Below, piece after piece: positions 35,440 to 48,443 of a DNA stretch of 64,000 nucleotides. Numbering within the stretch: the stretch's first letter is position 1; the number at the start of each line of letters is the position of its first letter. The notes below the pieces were generated by a model. The model was not told the origin of the DNA and did no database searches. It saw only the letters and a list, made by a program, of their open reading frames with translations. The translations under genes and the position numbers were made by a program. Source of the stretch: Sipunculus nudus (taxonomy: Eukaryota > Annelida > Sipuncula > Golfingiida > Sipunculidae); assembly GCA_026874595.1 (NCBI GenBank), contig CM049318.1:5967741-6031740 (forward strand), written 5' to 3'.

Positions 35440-36920
35440 AGAGTGGTAGAGTAAAACCGTACCCGTAATTCATTACAGTTTTGGAGGTAATCGGAATATA
35501 TTATTTTCTTAAGTGCCATAATCACAGTTCCACTAAAGGAATAATTTATTATAAGGGGTTATTCCTTTGTCCCGCCCATTCGTATGCACTCGCCTGGTGA
35601 ACCCGTATTTCTGAACCATGACAGTTTTTTTCATGAATCGTGCATGTATGAACCAACGACTGATAAGTAGATTCTTGCGGGGGTTTAATGTCCCATTAAG
35701 ATTGAGGACCCTCAGAAGTGTTTGAAATCCCCCATCTCCCTCCCCCCCCCGGGCTTCCTTTTAAATTTTTTTTTACAAATCGGCCGAACTATTAAAACCA
35801 TGGTTATCATGGAAAGATACTTCTGAATGTATAAACATCAACATACCTGTAAACCTGTAAAAACAGTGATCATGTAAAGGGCCTCAGCTCTTTGTGTCTA
35901 CTCAACGGAAAGGTGCTCCCTATTAAAAGATTCATGTGGACATGTGTTTCGCGCTTGAATTTAAAATCTTTACTTCCTTTTGACAGAGTAAAACTCCTTA
36001 ACAGGAGATATAATGGAAATGGGGTTCAGTGGGGATTACAGGTCACCTCCTGAAAAAGCGTGACAGGCGAAAAATGTTTTGCTGATCATTTGTAGAGGGT
36101 TAGGGTATATAGACATATAAATTGTCCATTTCATTTTGGAGGTATAAGAATCACCATAATATATATTTTCCTATAAACCATTATGACAAAGGGCCATTTC
36201 TTTGTCCCCGTGTCGAAGCTTTCCATTCGTATTGATTTGTTCTGCCACTCGCAAGGTTAACTCGGGTTACTGAAACATGACGGTGTATACAAATGAAACG
36301 CATACACGTGAACACATGACTGATATTAAAGGAGATTCTGATGGAGGTCTGTACCCCTGACTAAAGATTCTAGTTTGTTATCAATTTAAAGATGTACTGG
36401 TGATTTTTTTTTCATGTTTTACCATCCCTACAGACAACAGATCTTAAAAAAATATATGTGAGATCCCCCCCCCCCCGCCCCAACCCGATTAATAATTAAG
36501 TTGGGGGCTTATTTTTTTTTAAATCATAAAACGCATGACTTGGGCGAACTTTTGAAACCATGGTTATCATGGAAAGATATTTTTGAATGTATAAAATTCA
36601 ACATAACTGTAACCCACAAAAAATTGTCAAACGGTGATCACATCACTGGACTCAGTGCCCAATGTTGACCAAACTGAAAAGGCCTCATATTGAAATGTGG
36701 TCTTTGGATTAAAAATCTTTATTTCCTTTTGAGAGCGAAAATTCCTTTAGAGGCGTTACAATGGATATGGGGGATCAACCGGGATTATAGTGGACGTATT
36801 GCACGGAAATGCCTTTTTGGCAGGACATGCACTCTGGCCACGGTCATAACAGGCTAGTGAAAATCCCCGAGGCGCCTCCTGAAAAAGTCGTGGAGGACCT
36901 TGCAGCACAATAGAAATAAG
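35440..36920 (+). repeat. Two-copy tandem duplication, period about 760 bp
   Basis: The words 'ccatggttatcatggaaagata' (near 35798 and 36560), 'tttgtccc...cattcgta' (35568 and 36208), 'gaggtaatcggaatat' with 'gaggtataagaatcaccataat', and 'ctttgagagnnaaaantcct' recur in the same order. Each copy carries a poly(C) tract (near 35740 and 36470). No coding frame is shared. Confidence 0.75.
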
Positions 36921-36984
36921 GGCATCTAATGGGGAAATATTAAAATTATTAATTATTCAGCTTAAAAGGGCATAATCCCGCAAA

Positions 36985-39660
36985 ATGAAACAAACTTGTC
37001 CTAGAAGAGCACACCACCGATACGTCTGCCGAATTTGGAGGGTCAAATCAGAACGAAAGCAGGTAAACCGTGGTCTAGGAAAAACCCAACTCCGCATTTA
37101 TTATATAGATAGGAACAATATCAAAATAAAAAACACTAAGACACTATCAAATGGTTATCAAATTGCCTTAAAGGTGCCCATTAGTCTACATTTTTGAAAG
37201 AGAATTTGTGATTGCTGGCTTCTCTGTGAATATATTAATGATCTAAAAATAATTCTGGTTTTAGAAAATTCTGTTAAGGATGTATGAACTTGTTCATCAA
37301 CAACATGTATGTAAACACAGCAATGTTGACAAAAGGGGGAAAAGGTAACCTAACATTGTATGTGGCATATATGCGTAGGTAGAAAGGCTATTTGTTGCAA
37401 AACGCCATTTGCAATACTCTCACCTATCTGATTTGCTGTCCTATGCCATTTTTGAATTTGTTTTATTTTGGCGTGCTCCCACATATTATAAACACGTTGA
37501 TATAAACAAAACAAGCAGCATGTGTGCGTGATATAATAGATTTCTGGCCTATTTTGTATAAAATCTCCAAGTTAAGATTGGTGAGTGGGCCCCTATAAAC
37601 ATGAAATTGATGTACGTATTACATATTTCACATACTGCTGAATCTCTGCTGATTTATTGCATAGTATCAATCGTCAACAGTATAAATGCGAAACAACTAT
37701 CTTTAAATCAGTTTGTATGGTTATTAAAAAAAAAGATTAAAACAGCCTTGTTGATCCTGATTTAGGAACAATCTATGGAATGTTAACTATTTCAGACGCC
37801 TTGTACACTTCGTGGGGCTTAAGTAGAAAACTTTGTCTGAATATCTTTGGAGTTTACCTGAATATGGGCGGGAATAGGTCAGCTATTATTGTAATTGTCA
37901 CAATGCTGCTCTAACGAAAGAAGGGCGGCCAACGAAAGAAGACAATACATCTGCACGTGCAGGGTCATACTGGTGCGTCCGTTAAGTGTGTACATGTAGA
38001 TGGCACCTGGCGAATTCTAATACATGTACCTTTAAGAACTCAAAAGGATAATGTCGGATAATCGGTACCAAGCATCTCAAGGTTTAAATATCACTACCAC
38101 GGATAATAATATCAGGACGTACTATCAGGTCTGCATCGACCAGAAGAAGCGCGTGCATAGGAAAACCAGACTGCCACAGCAGACGGTTATAAGATACGCT
38201 TAAAACGTATTCGAATAATATTGAGATGGGCAGTTGAATATATAATATAAGGAATAACTGTTTCAAATAATTATAAATATGTATGTATAGGTAAAGTCAA
38301 CATGGATTTATCTGGAATATAATAATGTATTATATATCAATCCTAATGCACAGCAATGCCTAAAAGACATTCATTCCATGGGAACATCGGAAATACTTGT
38401 TTTTCTGCTACAGTTCTATTATATAAATTATTTGGTGAAACCGTCGACCATGCAGCGACGCAGGCTTAAACTGGGCAATCTGCCTCGCTATTCTTGAATT
38501 CGAGAAACAATAGACCTCATATACAGGTTCCATCCTTTATTTGGAAACACTCTACTGCATGATCATACTCTGTATTACTTACCAGTTATATATGTTGGTA
38601 ATATCGTTGGTAATATAGGGGGATTGAAAACATTGAAATTCAAAAAAATATGTTGAAATCAATTGTCAATTCATGAATCAAAACACCTGTAATAATACAG
38701 TAGTATAATTGCATGATAAAAGCCTCAAAGGTTTTCTCCCCAACGTTTCACTGTGCACAGTATATGAAAAAATTGATATAAATAATGCCTCCTATATAGA
38801 GAGAAAGTTTAAAATTTGCAATTAAAAGAGGAAAATTTTAAGGCATTATTCACATATATGAGGATTTCCTGCTCCACAACTATTATCCCATCATATGTCT
38901 TTGGATAATGTGGTTAAACCTTAGTTTGGCTTAGCTTTAATATTAAAATTTTACAAGTTATAACTTAGGTTATAAACTGCACGGTCCATACATTAAAATG
39001 TACGTAACATGTTGATTCATCGGTGAAAATGCGCATCCAAGTTAACCACTCACAAATTGTCATGACCTAAATTTAACTTTATTGGTAAAAATATTGATGT
39101 GGAAGTCAATGTTTAACTTTGCAAATTTAATTAATTCTGCAGTCTGGGCAGAGTTAGAGTAACAGCCGACACCAACCCACTCTGGGCGTCCTGCAGACTA
39201 CCAGGATGGCTGTGCCTCACTCAGACACGAGTGCAATTTGAGGATCTATACCCTGATGTTATGAACACACAGAATGCAATTAAGGAAAGACCCCCTTCCT
39301 ATATATACAAATATTTAGATGTAATCTTGACGGAGCACATCACACATACGTTAATTAATAATCTAATTGCTTGGGAATAAAAATGAAATCTGAAAACATA
39401 AATAATTACGAATAAAGAGAAAATAATAAAATAACATGAGAGATGTTAGCGCTGTAGGGGCCGGATGGGGGGAAGATTTTAACACTGGTAACAGCTGATT
39501 GTTTACATTATTATTGAATTTGCATCCCCTGGTTGTTGCACACTCGACAGTGATTCCAACCAGGCGTAATGGGAAGATCGTACCCAACGGCCCTGTTTTA
39601 CTGACAAACGAGTGCACCTTTCAGGGGATCATGTGTCGTATGGTCCAGCAATGCGGATGA
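36985..39660. other. Intronic stretch, no gene recognised
   Basis: Short frames only (70 codons at 36985-37197, 60 codons minus at 38084-38266). No splice-supported exon, SINE head or tandem array found. Confidence 0.45.
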
Positions 39661-39716
39661 TTACGCACCCAGGACCCCCCTGTGCAGTTGTCATTTTGGC
39701 TTGGTTAACGCCAGGG

Positions 39717-39756
39717 TATAAAATGAGAGAAAGCGTGTAATACTGAACTGTCAGTT
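39717..39756 (+). promoter_or_regulatory. Possible TATA-plus-initiator core promoter
   Basis: TATAAAA (39717-39723) is followed by TCAGTT (39751-39756), an initiator-like word. The spacing of 36 bp from the first T to the putative +1 A is slightly long. About 60 bp downstream an ATG (39819) opens a short Asn/Lys-rich frame (MEAVTSNNK...). The stretch after the initiator resembles 57797-57885 (AGTCCAAAACCGAAATG and AAAATGGCGGCAGATACCTC), where the TATA is not kept. It could be the 5' end of a mobile element or gene; in AT-rich DNA a chance TATA is also possible. Confidence 0.35.
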
Positions 39757-40399
39757 AGTCCGAAACCGGAATGGGAATCCACAGATGTACATATATGTAG
39801 TTAAGTTTGCATTAAAAATGGAGGCGGTTACCTCCAACAACAAAAACAACAACAAAAATAAAACAATAAAATTTAAAAAAAATATTCCAGAATCCGTTTT
39901 ATCCAGCAAATGTACCGTAGAGATATTTTTTTCCCTTAATATGCAAACTTTCCTTTTCGTTGCAATGGTTAGAACACATTCAAAAACGTATAATCAATAT
40001 AATATCATAAAGCTTTAAGCAACAATTACAGTATAATAGCATTATCTCTATGTTAAAACCGAGTGTGGCCATCTTGGATGTCATCTTGGGTCATAGGGTT
40101 GATAAAAAATGATAAACTTCATTCATTCATCAGCTTAAGTGAAAAAAAAATTGAATGTAAGCACTCTCTTATTAAATTCCTAAGAAAATGTCATTCTGTA
40201 ACACGTACAAGTACATTATATCCCCAACACTCAATATTTACCATGGGTGAAGGCGGCCATCTTGAATATTTTTGAGATGATGTCTATTTTATCCAAAACC
40301 ATTTTCCAAAAAATACAACCGTAATAATTTGAACATCTACACGTCAGCTACTTATTTTACAAATGTCAATTACAATATTTTAACAGATAACATTGAAAC

Positions 40400-41650
40400 A
40401 GCATGATATATTTCGACGAAACTGGACACTCAGACGACTAGCAAACACTGAGCACTTTCGGTAATACGTTAGCTAATACAATATACCTCCGTTGCGTTTT
40501 AACGAATTTTCATTCGAGTAAACGAAATCATTTCCAAACGTGTCCATTAAAATGTATGTACCTGTCGTGTTTACTAAAACGCTATGGTTATTTGATTAGA
40601 AATATTAAGGGATAACATAGATGCAAGGATTGTCATGTTATGTATATGTAAATGAACACCATTCGAAACGACGGATACAAGTATGGCAACAACAGGCAAA
40701 AGAGTACATATTAGTGTTCTGTATAAATTATTGTAAAATTTGTACTTTAATATGCATGACCAACAAGTGTATGATAGACGTCGGAGAATTGGTATAATAA
40801 AATATCTTTAGCACGGAACGCCTTATCGTGTTTTATGTGTACGATATACAAAATAACGACTTTTACACAAAATCTGTCTTTGCCTTGTATGCAACTACAG
40901 GAACTGTAGGAAATTTTCAGTTTTTTTTCGACGGTTTTCTTATTGCTTGATCACAAGGAAATATCACTCTCCAGATTTAAAAATAAATGATAATATCGAA
41001 ATATTTAGAGGGGATATTAACGATGATGCAGAAAATACTACGTTTACTGGCTATTCAAGAATAGCATTGTTTCAAAGATTAATCCTAGTTTTCGAGCAGT
41101 AATATTGTAATGAGTTTACTAACAGAAATATGTAGCCCATTATATCAATTTTTATTCCATCAGCCTTAATCTAAAATTGCCCTCCATGCAGTTTTAATAT
41201 CCAGAAGTATGATATATGTGACAATAAGCATAACAATTGGGCAATTGCTGTAATAAACCTAATTGGGGAAAATATGCACTAAAATAATTAACATCGTACC
41301 TATACCCATGTTCGAGAGTGGAAAATTAATCGATTTTTTTACCAAAATAATTTACATTATATATTAATTTTTAATTGTTGCATTTACAATTAACAGAAAC
41401 AATATTAGTTTGGATATAGGAGGATGGGTAATTGTTACATGAAGTGTGTATACATTTTGCATCAATTTGCCCCAGATAAACAAAAATTATCTTATTTGGC
41501 TAGTTCGTTTATTCTGCATGGCCCTGAGAAACTAGTTCGTAAAGACGAGGGTCACATAGCCTGCCTATAACACGATCCCTCTGAATTCTACATTGGTCCA
41601 GGAAGGCACATGAGAAAGGTAAAGTCACATTTATTCAGGAAAAGTATGCT
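40400..41650 (+). repeat. Dispersed repeat shared with 44850-45650
   Basis: The two blocks share, in order, a region with 'tgcactaaaataatta'-type text, 'agataaacaaaaattatcttatttggc' (41475) with 'agataaactaaaattatctatttgcc' (45345), and 'gacgagggtcacatagcctgcctataacac' with 'ggcgagggtcatacagctttgcttataacac'. Spacing is about 3.87 kb. Similarity is moderate. No coding potential. Confidence 0.6.
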
Positions 41651-41754
41651 AGAAGTTCATGGTTCTGGTAAACTCAAGACCACTCTTACATAAAACGTAG
41701 CATGATTAATAACATCACTAATGGTCATGATTTTTGGCATACTTATTGAGATGT

Positions 41755-42300
41755 TTCATCAGTTTCTGCAGACTGGTGGCGCCACCTTTATTTTTCAATT
41801 TTTACGAATTGTTTTGTCTATTTTTGAGACCTTTACAAATGTGAACAGCTGTTAACAGGGCACAAATCATAAAGACTGGACCTAGAATCTTCATTCTTGA
41901 CACACTGAGAGGTCCATGAAAAGTCTCCATGGAAACCTGAAATAAGGTCTGTGTTACCCATATCCTTTGAGCTGTGGGGGGCTCCCAATAACCCCCCAGA
42001 ATAATGGAAAATTTGATAAAAACAAACTGCTACATCTCAATAACTACAACACTGATGATCATGATTTTTCTTTCTTGTCATGCAAGGAGGCCCATGAAAA
42101 GTGCCTGTGGAAACTTGAAATTAGGTCTCTGTTACCCATACCCTTCAAGCTGTAGGACTCTGAAGTATCCCTCAGAATAATGGACAATTTGATACAAAAG
42201 CTGAAGTATCTGAACAACTAATGCGGAGATCATAATGATTCTTTGCATGGATATTGACCATTAAGTTTTTTTATTAGTTTCTGCAGACTGGTGGAGCCAC
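41755..42300 (+). repeat. Mixed repeat: palindrome family plus roughly 150 bp family
   Basis: A GGTGGCGCCACC palindrome (near 41777) is followed by two to three inverted units of the 'acagggcacaaatcat...ccatgaaaagtctccatggaaacctgaaataaggtc' type. The 'catggaaacctgaaattaggtc' phrase also occurs at 59360-59380. Confidence 0.6.
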
Positions 42301-42309
42301 CTGTATTTT

Positions 42310-43640
42310 TGTATCCGCCAAAATGAAGTTTTGCGGATACTTTTTTTTTTGACCGGGTTCCTCTGCCGCGTTCGTTTCCAGACAGCTCCTCTGAGAATAA
42401 TGGACCGATTTTTCCGAAACTTCCCGAAACGCCAATTATCGGGTCACATGTGAACTAGTGCCTAACCAATTTGCCTTGACCTCTGACCTTTCCTGTCTAT
42501 CCAGCGTAGAAATTGTGCGTCTGTTTCTACACATAAACCTTCATAACTCGGGAACCGTTTGACCGATCAGGAAATAAAATTTATACAAATGTAGCCCATG
42601 GATTGCTTTATAACATACACAAAAAATGGTGGCGCCACCTGTAACCATGTTTGCACAGTCAGTTTCCATCTGTTCATCTGCCTTGGGTTAAAATCACTCG
42701 TATCTCTGCAGTGAATTGACTAATTCACCTGAAATTCGTCATGCGTATACATCCAGGATAGCTTTCTTGATTTTATGACAGGTGGCGCCACCTACATTCA
42801 CGTCCACGCTGATCACATCCAAGCTCATATCTCGGAAACCGTTTGACCAATCAGGAAATAAAATTTCTACAAATGTAGCCGTTGGATAGCTCTATAACAT
42901 ACACAAAAATTGTGGCGCCACCTGTGACCATGTTTGCACAGTGTCCATCTGTTCATCTGCCTTGGGTTAAAATTCACTCATATCTCTGCAGTGGTTTGAC
43001 TAATTCACCTGAAATTTGGCATGCGTATACATCCAGGATAGCTTTCTTGATTTTATGACAGTGGCGCCACCTACATTCACGTTCACGCTGATCACATCCA
43101 AGCTCATATCTTGGGAACCGTTTGACTGATTTGGCCAAAATTTTGCATATGATCTCACATAGCTCTTTATCATACGCAAAACTGGTGGCGCCACCTGCAA
43201 CCATTTTTGCACAACGTCTGTCTGTTTGTCTGCCATTGGATATTGTCACTCATATCTCGGCAGTGGTTTGACATATCTGCCTAAAATTTTGCAGTTTTAT
43301 ACATCCTGGAAAGCTTTCTTGATTTTATGATAGGTGGCACCACCTTCATTCTAGTTTATGCTGCAGACATCCAAGCTCATATCTCGGGAACCGTTTGAAC
43401 GATTGGGCCAAAGTTTTTCATGTGTATATATCTCACATAGGTCTTTATCATACACCTGCAACCATTTTTGCACAGCGTCTGTCTGTTTTTCTGCCGTGGG
43501 CTAAAATCACTCATATACATGTAGTGGTTTTTCTTTTCTGCCTAAAATTTTGCATATGTATACAACTTGGACAGCTTTCTGGATTTGTGGTAGGTGGCAC
43601 AGCCTTCATACACATTTAGGCTGCAGACATCCATGCTAAT
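42310..43640 (+). repeat. Tandem roughly 270-290 bp array with GGTGGCGCCACC palindromes
   Basis: About 4.5 units. The phrase 'accatgtttgcacag...ctgtctgttcatctgcc' recurs near 42646, 42932, 43200 and 43461. Palindromes fall near 42629, 42780, 42913, 43062 and 43184, two per unit. Flanking single bases vary while the 12 bp core is mostly kept. Same family as 2540-3440. Confidence 0.85.
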
Positions 43641-44580
43641 ATGCAACATACCTCACTCTATTTCCCCTTGGCACTCAATCCTTGCCTCACTTCACCCGTT
43701 CCACTCTGATTTTTCGGATACACGTACTCACTTGTCGGCTACCCGTATTCTAGTTTTTAAAGTTTACACATTTTTTTTCTATTTTTGAGATATATAAATA
43801 CAGACTAAATCTTGGCCTGTTGGTTATTCTGTTTAATGCTTCAGTTGAATGGGTATATACTACCATTCTGATGATAAAATTTCCTTTTGCGGATCTCTTC
43901 CCAGTCAACTGAGCGTCATGACCCATGGGTCACTTGTTTGTTAACAAATAACTATCATTTATTCTTAAAACAACCCTTACAATACAATATATTAAATCAA
44001 TACAATTATACAGTAAAACAGCGGTAAAGCAACAAGTCAATACAATCACGTAGAAAATAATGTGCACAGTACCTGGACACCAAGACCGTCACCATGATAA
44101 TTTCTTTAAATGTATACTCTCGGAGAATGACAGTCCAGTGTAAAGTTCTTGTTACAATCCAGTTAGTAAACCGCAGTCCAAATGCACAAAATCCAGGAGA
44201 ATGTCTGACGAAAATCTATAATTGCCGCATTCGTCGCATAAGGCCCTAGAAACTGATACACGCTTCTGCATCCGCTGGAATCTGCTCTGCTCTCTCTGCC
44301 TGGCTCTAAAACACAGCCCCTTTATATACCTTCACACCTCAAGCCGAGAATTTTCCACTTCTCGAACAGTCTTAAGGATCCCACACAACACGCGTTTCAA
44401 GAATTATCGAGAAGAACATAGCCGTGTGTATCCCCACACACCAGGGTCATCACGTGACCTCGATCAGGCGTGAAAACCCAAGGCTAATATAACAACGAGA
44501 GTTCAAGCAGTACGGATTAAACATAAAGTGCAACAACAACACGAGTCACGCCCGTGTCACACAATAAAAGGAGCACCTAT

Positions 44581-44584
<4 letters not shown>

Positions 44585-44623
<39 letters not shown>
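44585..44623. repeat. (TA)n microsatellite
   Basis: Uninterrupted TA run in the CUB8-CUB9 spacer. Confidence 0.96.
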
Positions 44624-44625
<2 letters not shown>

Positions 44626-45719
44626 GTAACATCATATTACGTTGTATTAAGTTATAACGCCAGAAGGATATTTTTTTCAAACGGATTTTTGACAACTTAG
44701 ATTTGAACTCCCAAAGTTGTTTTCAGCCAAAGCCGTTATGCATTTAACTGTATAATTGGTTTTAACATTATTTTTTCATAGAATATGTCCATATACTGGT
44801 AAATAATCAACTTTGTTCTCAAATAATTTCGTGAGGATTGTACTGTGGATTAAAGGATTTGCGTTGCGCGGCACCCGAGTCCAAAATTATTATCCTGGAA
44901 GCAAACGGTGAAGCAGCTAGTAATTTGTTTACCTGCTATTCAGGGAAAGCATTTTTCATCGGTTATCTTAGTTTACAAGCGGTTATTATGTGTTGCGATT
45001 ATTAATTCAAAACTGTAGCCTATTATATCGTTTGTAAGTCCATCTGACATTATCCAAAATTGCTCTCAATAATCGAAAGGTGAAATTCGTGAAAACAAGT
45101 ATAATAACTTAACAAGTATTGTTGTAAATTTAATCGCGGAATACCATGCACAGAGAATTCACATAATAATTATACACCTGACAGAGAGCCTTAGAAATAT
45201 GACTCGCCAATTCTTGACCAGCATAATTAACATTATAGATATTGTAACTGTTGCTTTTAAATTAATGTAATCATTGTGGGCTTGGAAAGAGGATCACGAG
45301 GACTAGTTGCATACAGTTTCTATATATTTTACACATTTATTCACAGATAAACTAAAATTATCTATTTGCCTCATTATTTTTTTCCATCATGATCCTGGGC
45401 AGCTGATTCAACAAGGCGAGGGTCATACAGCTTTGCTTATAACACTCTTTTATTCCTTCACCAATCTAGGATAGCGCATTTTGGAACGGTAATTTAAGTC
45501 CCGTTTAATTGGAGAAATATGCATAAAGTTCGTAATTACTCGAAAACAACCGAGCATAAAACGTATGCCTAGCAAATATACGACTTTTTTGTCAGAATCT
45601 GGCCTTCGGGAGGAAGGAAGACAGATATAGACCTTTGACCAATAATCAAGGTAAAATATTGAGATATTAATTAAGTTGAAGTTATTACTAGAAGTAGAGT
45701 TTTGCTTATAAGCAACGGG

Positions 45720-46110
45720 GATATATTTGCTATTTACCCAATGTGCTTCGGGTATTTATACCCATTTTATAGATGTTGAACGTGCGCCTAACAAAATCCA
45801 TTGTTACAGCAGAATCTATATCGCCACATTTCAACACAGGCCTGAATTTGAAAACCTACGTCGCTAATTTGTTTACTAAAAATGGCCGCACCACTTTGCC
45901 GCTGTTCAAACTATTATATAATATACATATGCTACGATTACTTTATCGATCGGCCGTTTGAAGAATGTATTGCTATTTTTTTTATTATTTGTTTAGCATT
46001 AGCATAGATATTGTATCAGTCATGTGGTTGTGTACAGCTCTTGATTAATTATTTTTCCAAAATACATGTAGTGGTTATAAAAGATATAAAAAACCACTGT
46101 TTGCTTATGG
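45720..46110 (+). repeat. Partial copy of the unrecognised-exon block (upstream part)
   Basis: Shares 'gttacagcagaat', 'aaaacctacgtcgctaatttgttta' and 'catgtagtggttataaaagat' with 14400-14690 and 54900-55230. The exon A part does not follow directly. A short exon-A-like border (GTGGTGATAACTGCTACACACATCCCATGTAG) appears later at 47780-47811, so the copy may be split by an insertion. Confidence 0.5.
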
Positions 46111-46717
46111 TCCTTAAGGCAAATATCACCTTTTCTTGTTCTAACCTTGTTCTCAAGGCTCATTTTTTTTTCTTGGTGGATATTATTTGTCTACCTATCA
46201 GGCTTAATAAATATTGAGACTGGCCCGCTGTCAGCCTCGGGCAACTTGAGCTGTTTAGTGTAACATAAAATGGCCGAAGAATAATAATAAAATAACATAA
46301 TTACCTTAAAATGTGACACAGTTTCAATCAATACATGGATTTTAGGGAATGATACCCCAAGACACTCATATTTGTTATTATCGTATCCATAAAGACCACC
46401 ATTTACAAAACAACCCCCCCCCCCATACATTTCCCGCATGATTAAAAAAGATATGAAGAGACAAAGCTTTTAAATGAAAAAGCAAGCTGTGTCTCAATAA
46501 CATTTCTCAATAGCCGGTTTTCTCTTTAAACCATCGCTCCACCCTTATCCGCGACCGTTCACGCTGTGTTACAAATTTGTTCAAATATATAAGCTGTAGA
46601 ATGGCACATGTAGCGATTAAAGTTCACGAACTTAGGCACTGGAGGCACGTATTTAATAACACCTGTGTCAGGTGGCGAGGTAAGTTTTTTGGTTTGCTTC
46701 CCTGGATGGTAACTTGA

Positions 46718-47113
46718 TTGCCCTGCCTATCAGCATCTTCATGCGAATTTTGGTTGACACATAATGAACAATCCTTCAAATTTGAAGACAATCTGGATCA
46801 CCATTGTCAGAGTGACACGCCGCCTCACAGCAAAGACAAGTTGAGGCCTTATGTGGGGTTGGTGAGGGGGGGAGGGGCAGCGAGTCTCAGGTTCAACCAT
46901 ACCCTCAACCATTCGCCTCCATCGGCATTTTGCTGTTTCATCTTGTGCGGACATTTTAAAGAGCGGCTTCAAGGGAAATTATTTCCTGGCCAAGTCCTGG
47001 ATCAAATAAAGTACGATGAGAGACAAGAGGTTCCGGATCCAAGACCTGTAATATTTGATCTCAATATAAATCTCATGATAAAGGCTATAGATTGCAATAA
47101 CTCTTCGATGTAG
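46718..47113 (+). other. Unrecognised 131-codon open frame in a GC-richer block
   Basis: The frame runs from an ATG at 46718 to a stop at 47111-47113, inside a block with clearly higher G+C than its flanks (about 46540-47060). Its later part (VLDQIKYDERQEVPDPRPVI and following) reads like protein, but no domain is recognised. The opposite strand also has a 77-codon frame. It may be a transposon-derived fragment. It lies inside the CUB8-CUB9 spacer and has no partner exon. Confidence 0.3.
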
Positions 47114-47808
47114 GGACTTTTTGATGTGCAGCCTAGTATTCAGGCTCTAAGGCTAAATAAGAGCAAAAAATGCTTAACAAGGAGAAGAGAATTTGACATG
47201 TTACTTCGAGCTTTAATTTCGTTATTCAGAAAGTTAGTGTGACAATATATATCTATTCTTTTATACATAGATCTAATTAAAATAATATACATGGTAAATT
47301 AAAAAAAAAAATCCATCTGTAAGATCTGCAGAGTACTTGACTAACTAAATCAACAGGCCAGTATAGTGAAGTCTGTTTAAGGACCATCTTTCTAACAAGA
47401 CCTTTTAGGACCACCCTTGAATTTAACGGAAACATTGTTATTGACCTGTCTTATAGGACACCTTTTTTCAAATGGTGAAACAGCTTTTTTTAAATGGTGG
47501 CAACTATGGCCAAACTTATATCAGAAATTGATTCTTTCCGTCATTATGCACTAGATTGCACGTATAAGTTGACCCTCAATGTCAAAATTTGAGGCACTAT
47601 TGTAGTATTTTTTCCTATTTCAGTTTGGTGCTATTTGGTGCTGGTATTGTTTCAGTGTTATTTTTCCTCCCTGACAACTAATATATGAGCAAAGAAAAAA
47701 CTTGAATCCAATGGCAGCTGAACTATAACGACTTAAGTACATGTAATTTAGCTCTGACATTTTACTCTTCCGGTAGACGTGGTGATAACTGCTACACACA
47801 TCCCATGT

Positions 47809-48011
47809 AGCACCCCCTCTTACTGGGACTCCTTTAAAATCTAAAGCACCCTGGAGGGAAGCACCCCCTCTTACTGGAACTCCTTTAAAATCTAAAGCAC
47901 CCTGGAGGGAAGCACCCCCCTTCTTGGGACTCCTTTAAAATCTAAAGCACCCTGGAGGGAGGCACCCCCTCTTACTGGGACTCCTTTAAAATCTAAAGCA
48001 CTCTGGAGGGG
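47809..48011. repeat. 51 bp minisatellite, four units
   Basis: Units begin at 47809, 47860, 47911 and 47961 (51, 51, 50 and 51 bp), each of the form AGCACCCCCTCTTACTGGGA followed by CTCCTTTAAAATCTAAAGCA and a CCTGGAGGG end. Decayed further copies run to about 48140 (CTGGAGGGG near 48004 and 48091). Confidence 0.93.
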
Positions 48012-48265
48012 AAATTTTTCGGGAATTAAAGTATCCACTGGGACTTTTCGGGAGTTAAACTATCTACAAGGAGGACTGGGCAAAAGTTAGGGTAACCTGG
48101 AGGGGAGACCTGGAAAAAAGCTAAAGCACCCCCTGGTGGAGTTTGCGGGATTGGGGCTCTTTCAAACACTTAAGCACTCACACATTCTTCCAAGTATTGA
48201 AACATTCACTTTCACACAGTTTAAACATACTAGTAACACAATGATGTAAATGGAATAAAAACAAA

Positions 48266-48271
48266 TTTATT
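48266..48271 (-). terminator. Poly(A) signal for the minus-strand cluster
   Basis: TTTATT on the plus strand gives AATAAA on the minus strand, about 170 bp beyond the stop of the long minus-strand frame (48444). It fits a short intronless transcript starting near 49530. AATAAA is common by chance in AT-rich DNA. Confidence 0.4.
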
Positions 48272-48443
48272 CCCTAAAACCTAAAAGCTGAAAGATATAT
48301 TATTTATGTCTGTATGCTACCTGTGTTCTTCGCTGTTTGTGTGTGTGTAATCACGTGGAGTGTATGTCAGATGTTAAATTCTTCTCTGTACCCAAAACTA
48401 AATACGCGTGAATATAAAATTAAAATCAGTCTTTTAGTGTCCA

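Noticed and set aside
43000-43249. Minus-strand frames in the 42.3-43.6 kb array
   Set aside because: Same repeat family as 2540-3440; the frames are not kept between units.
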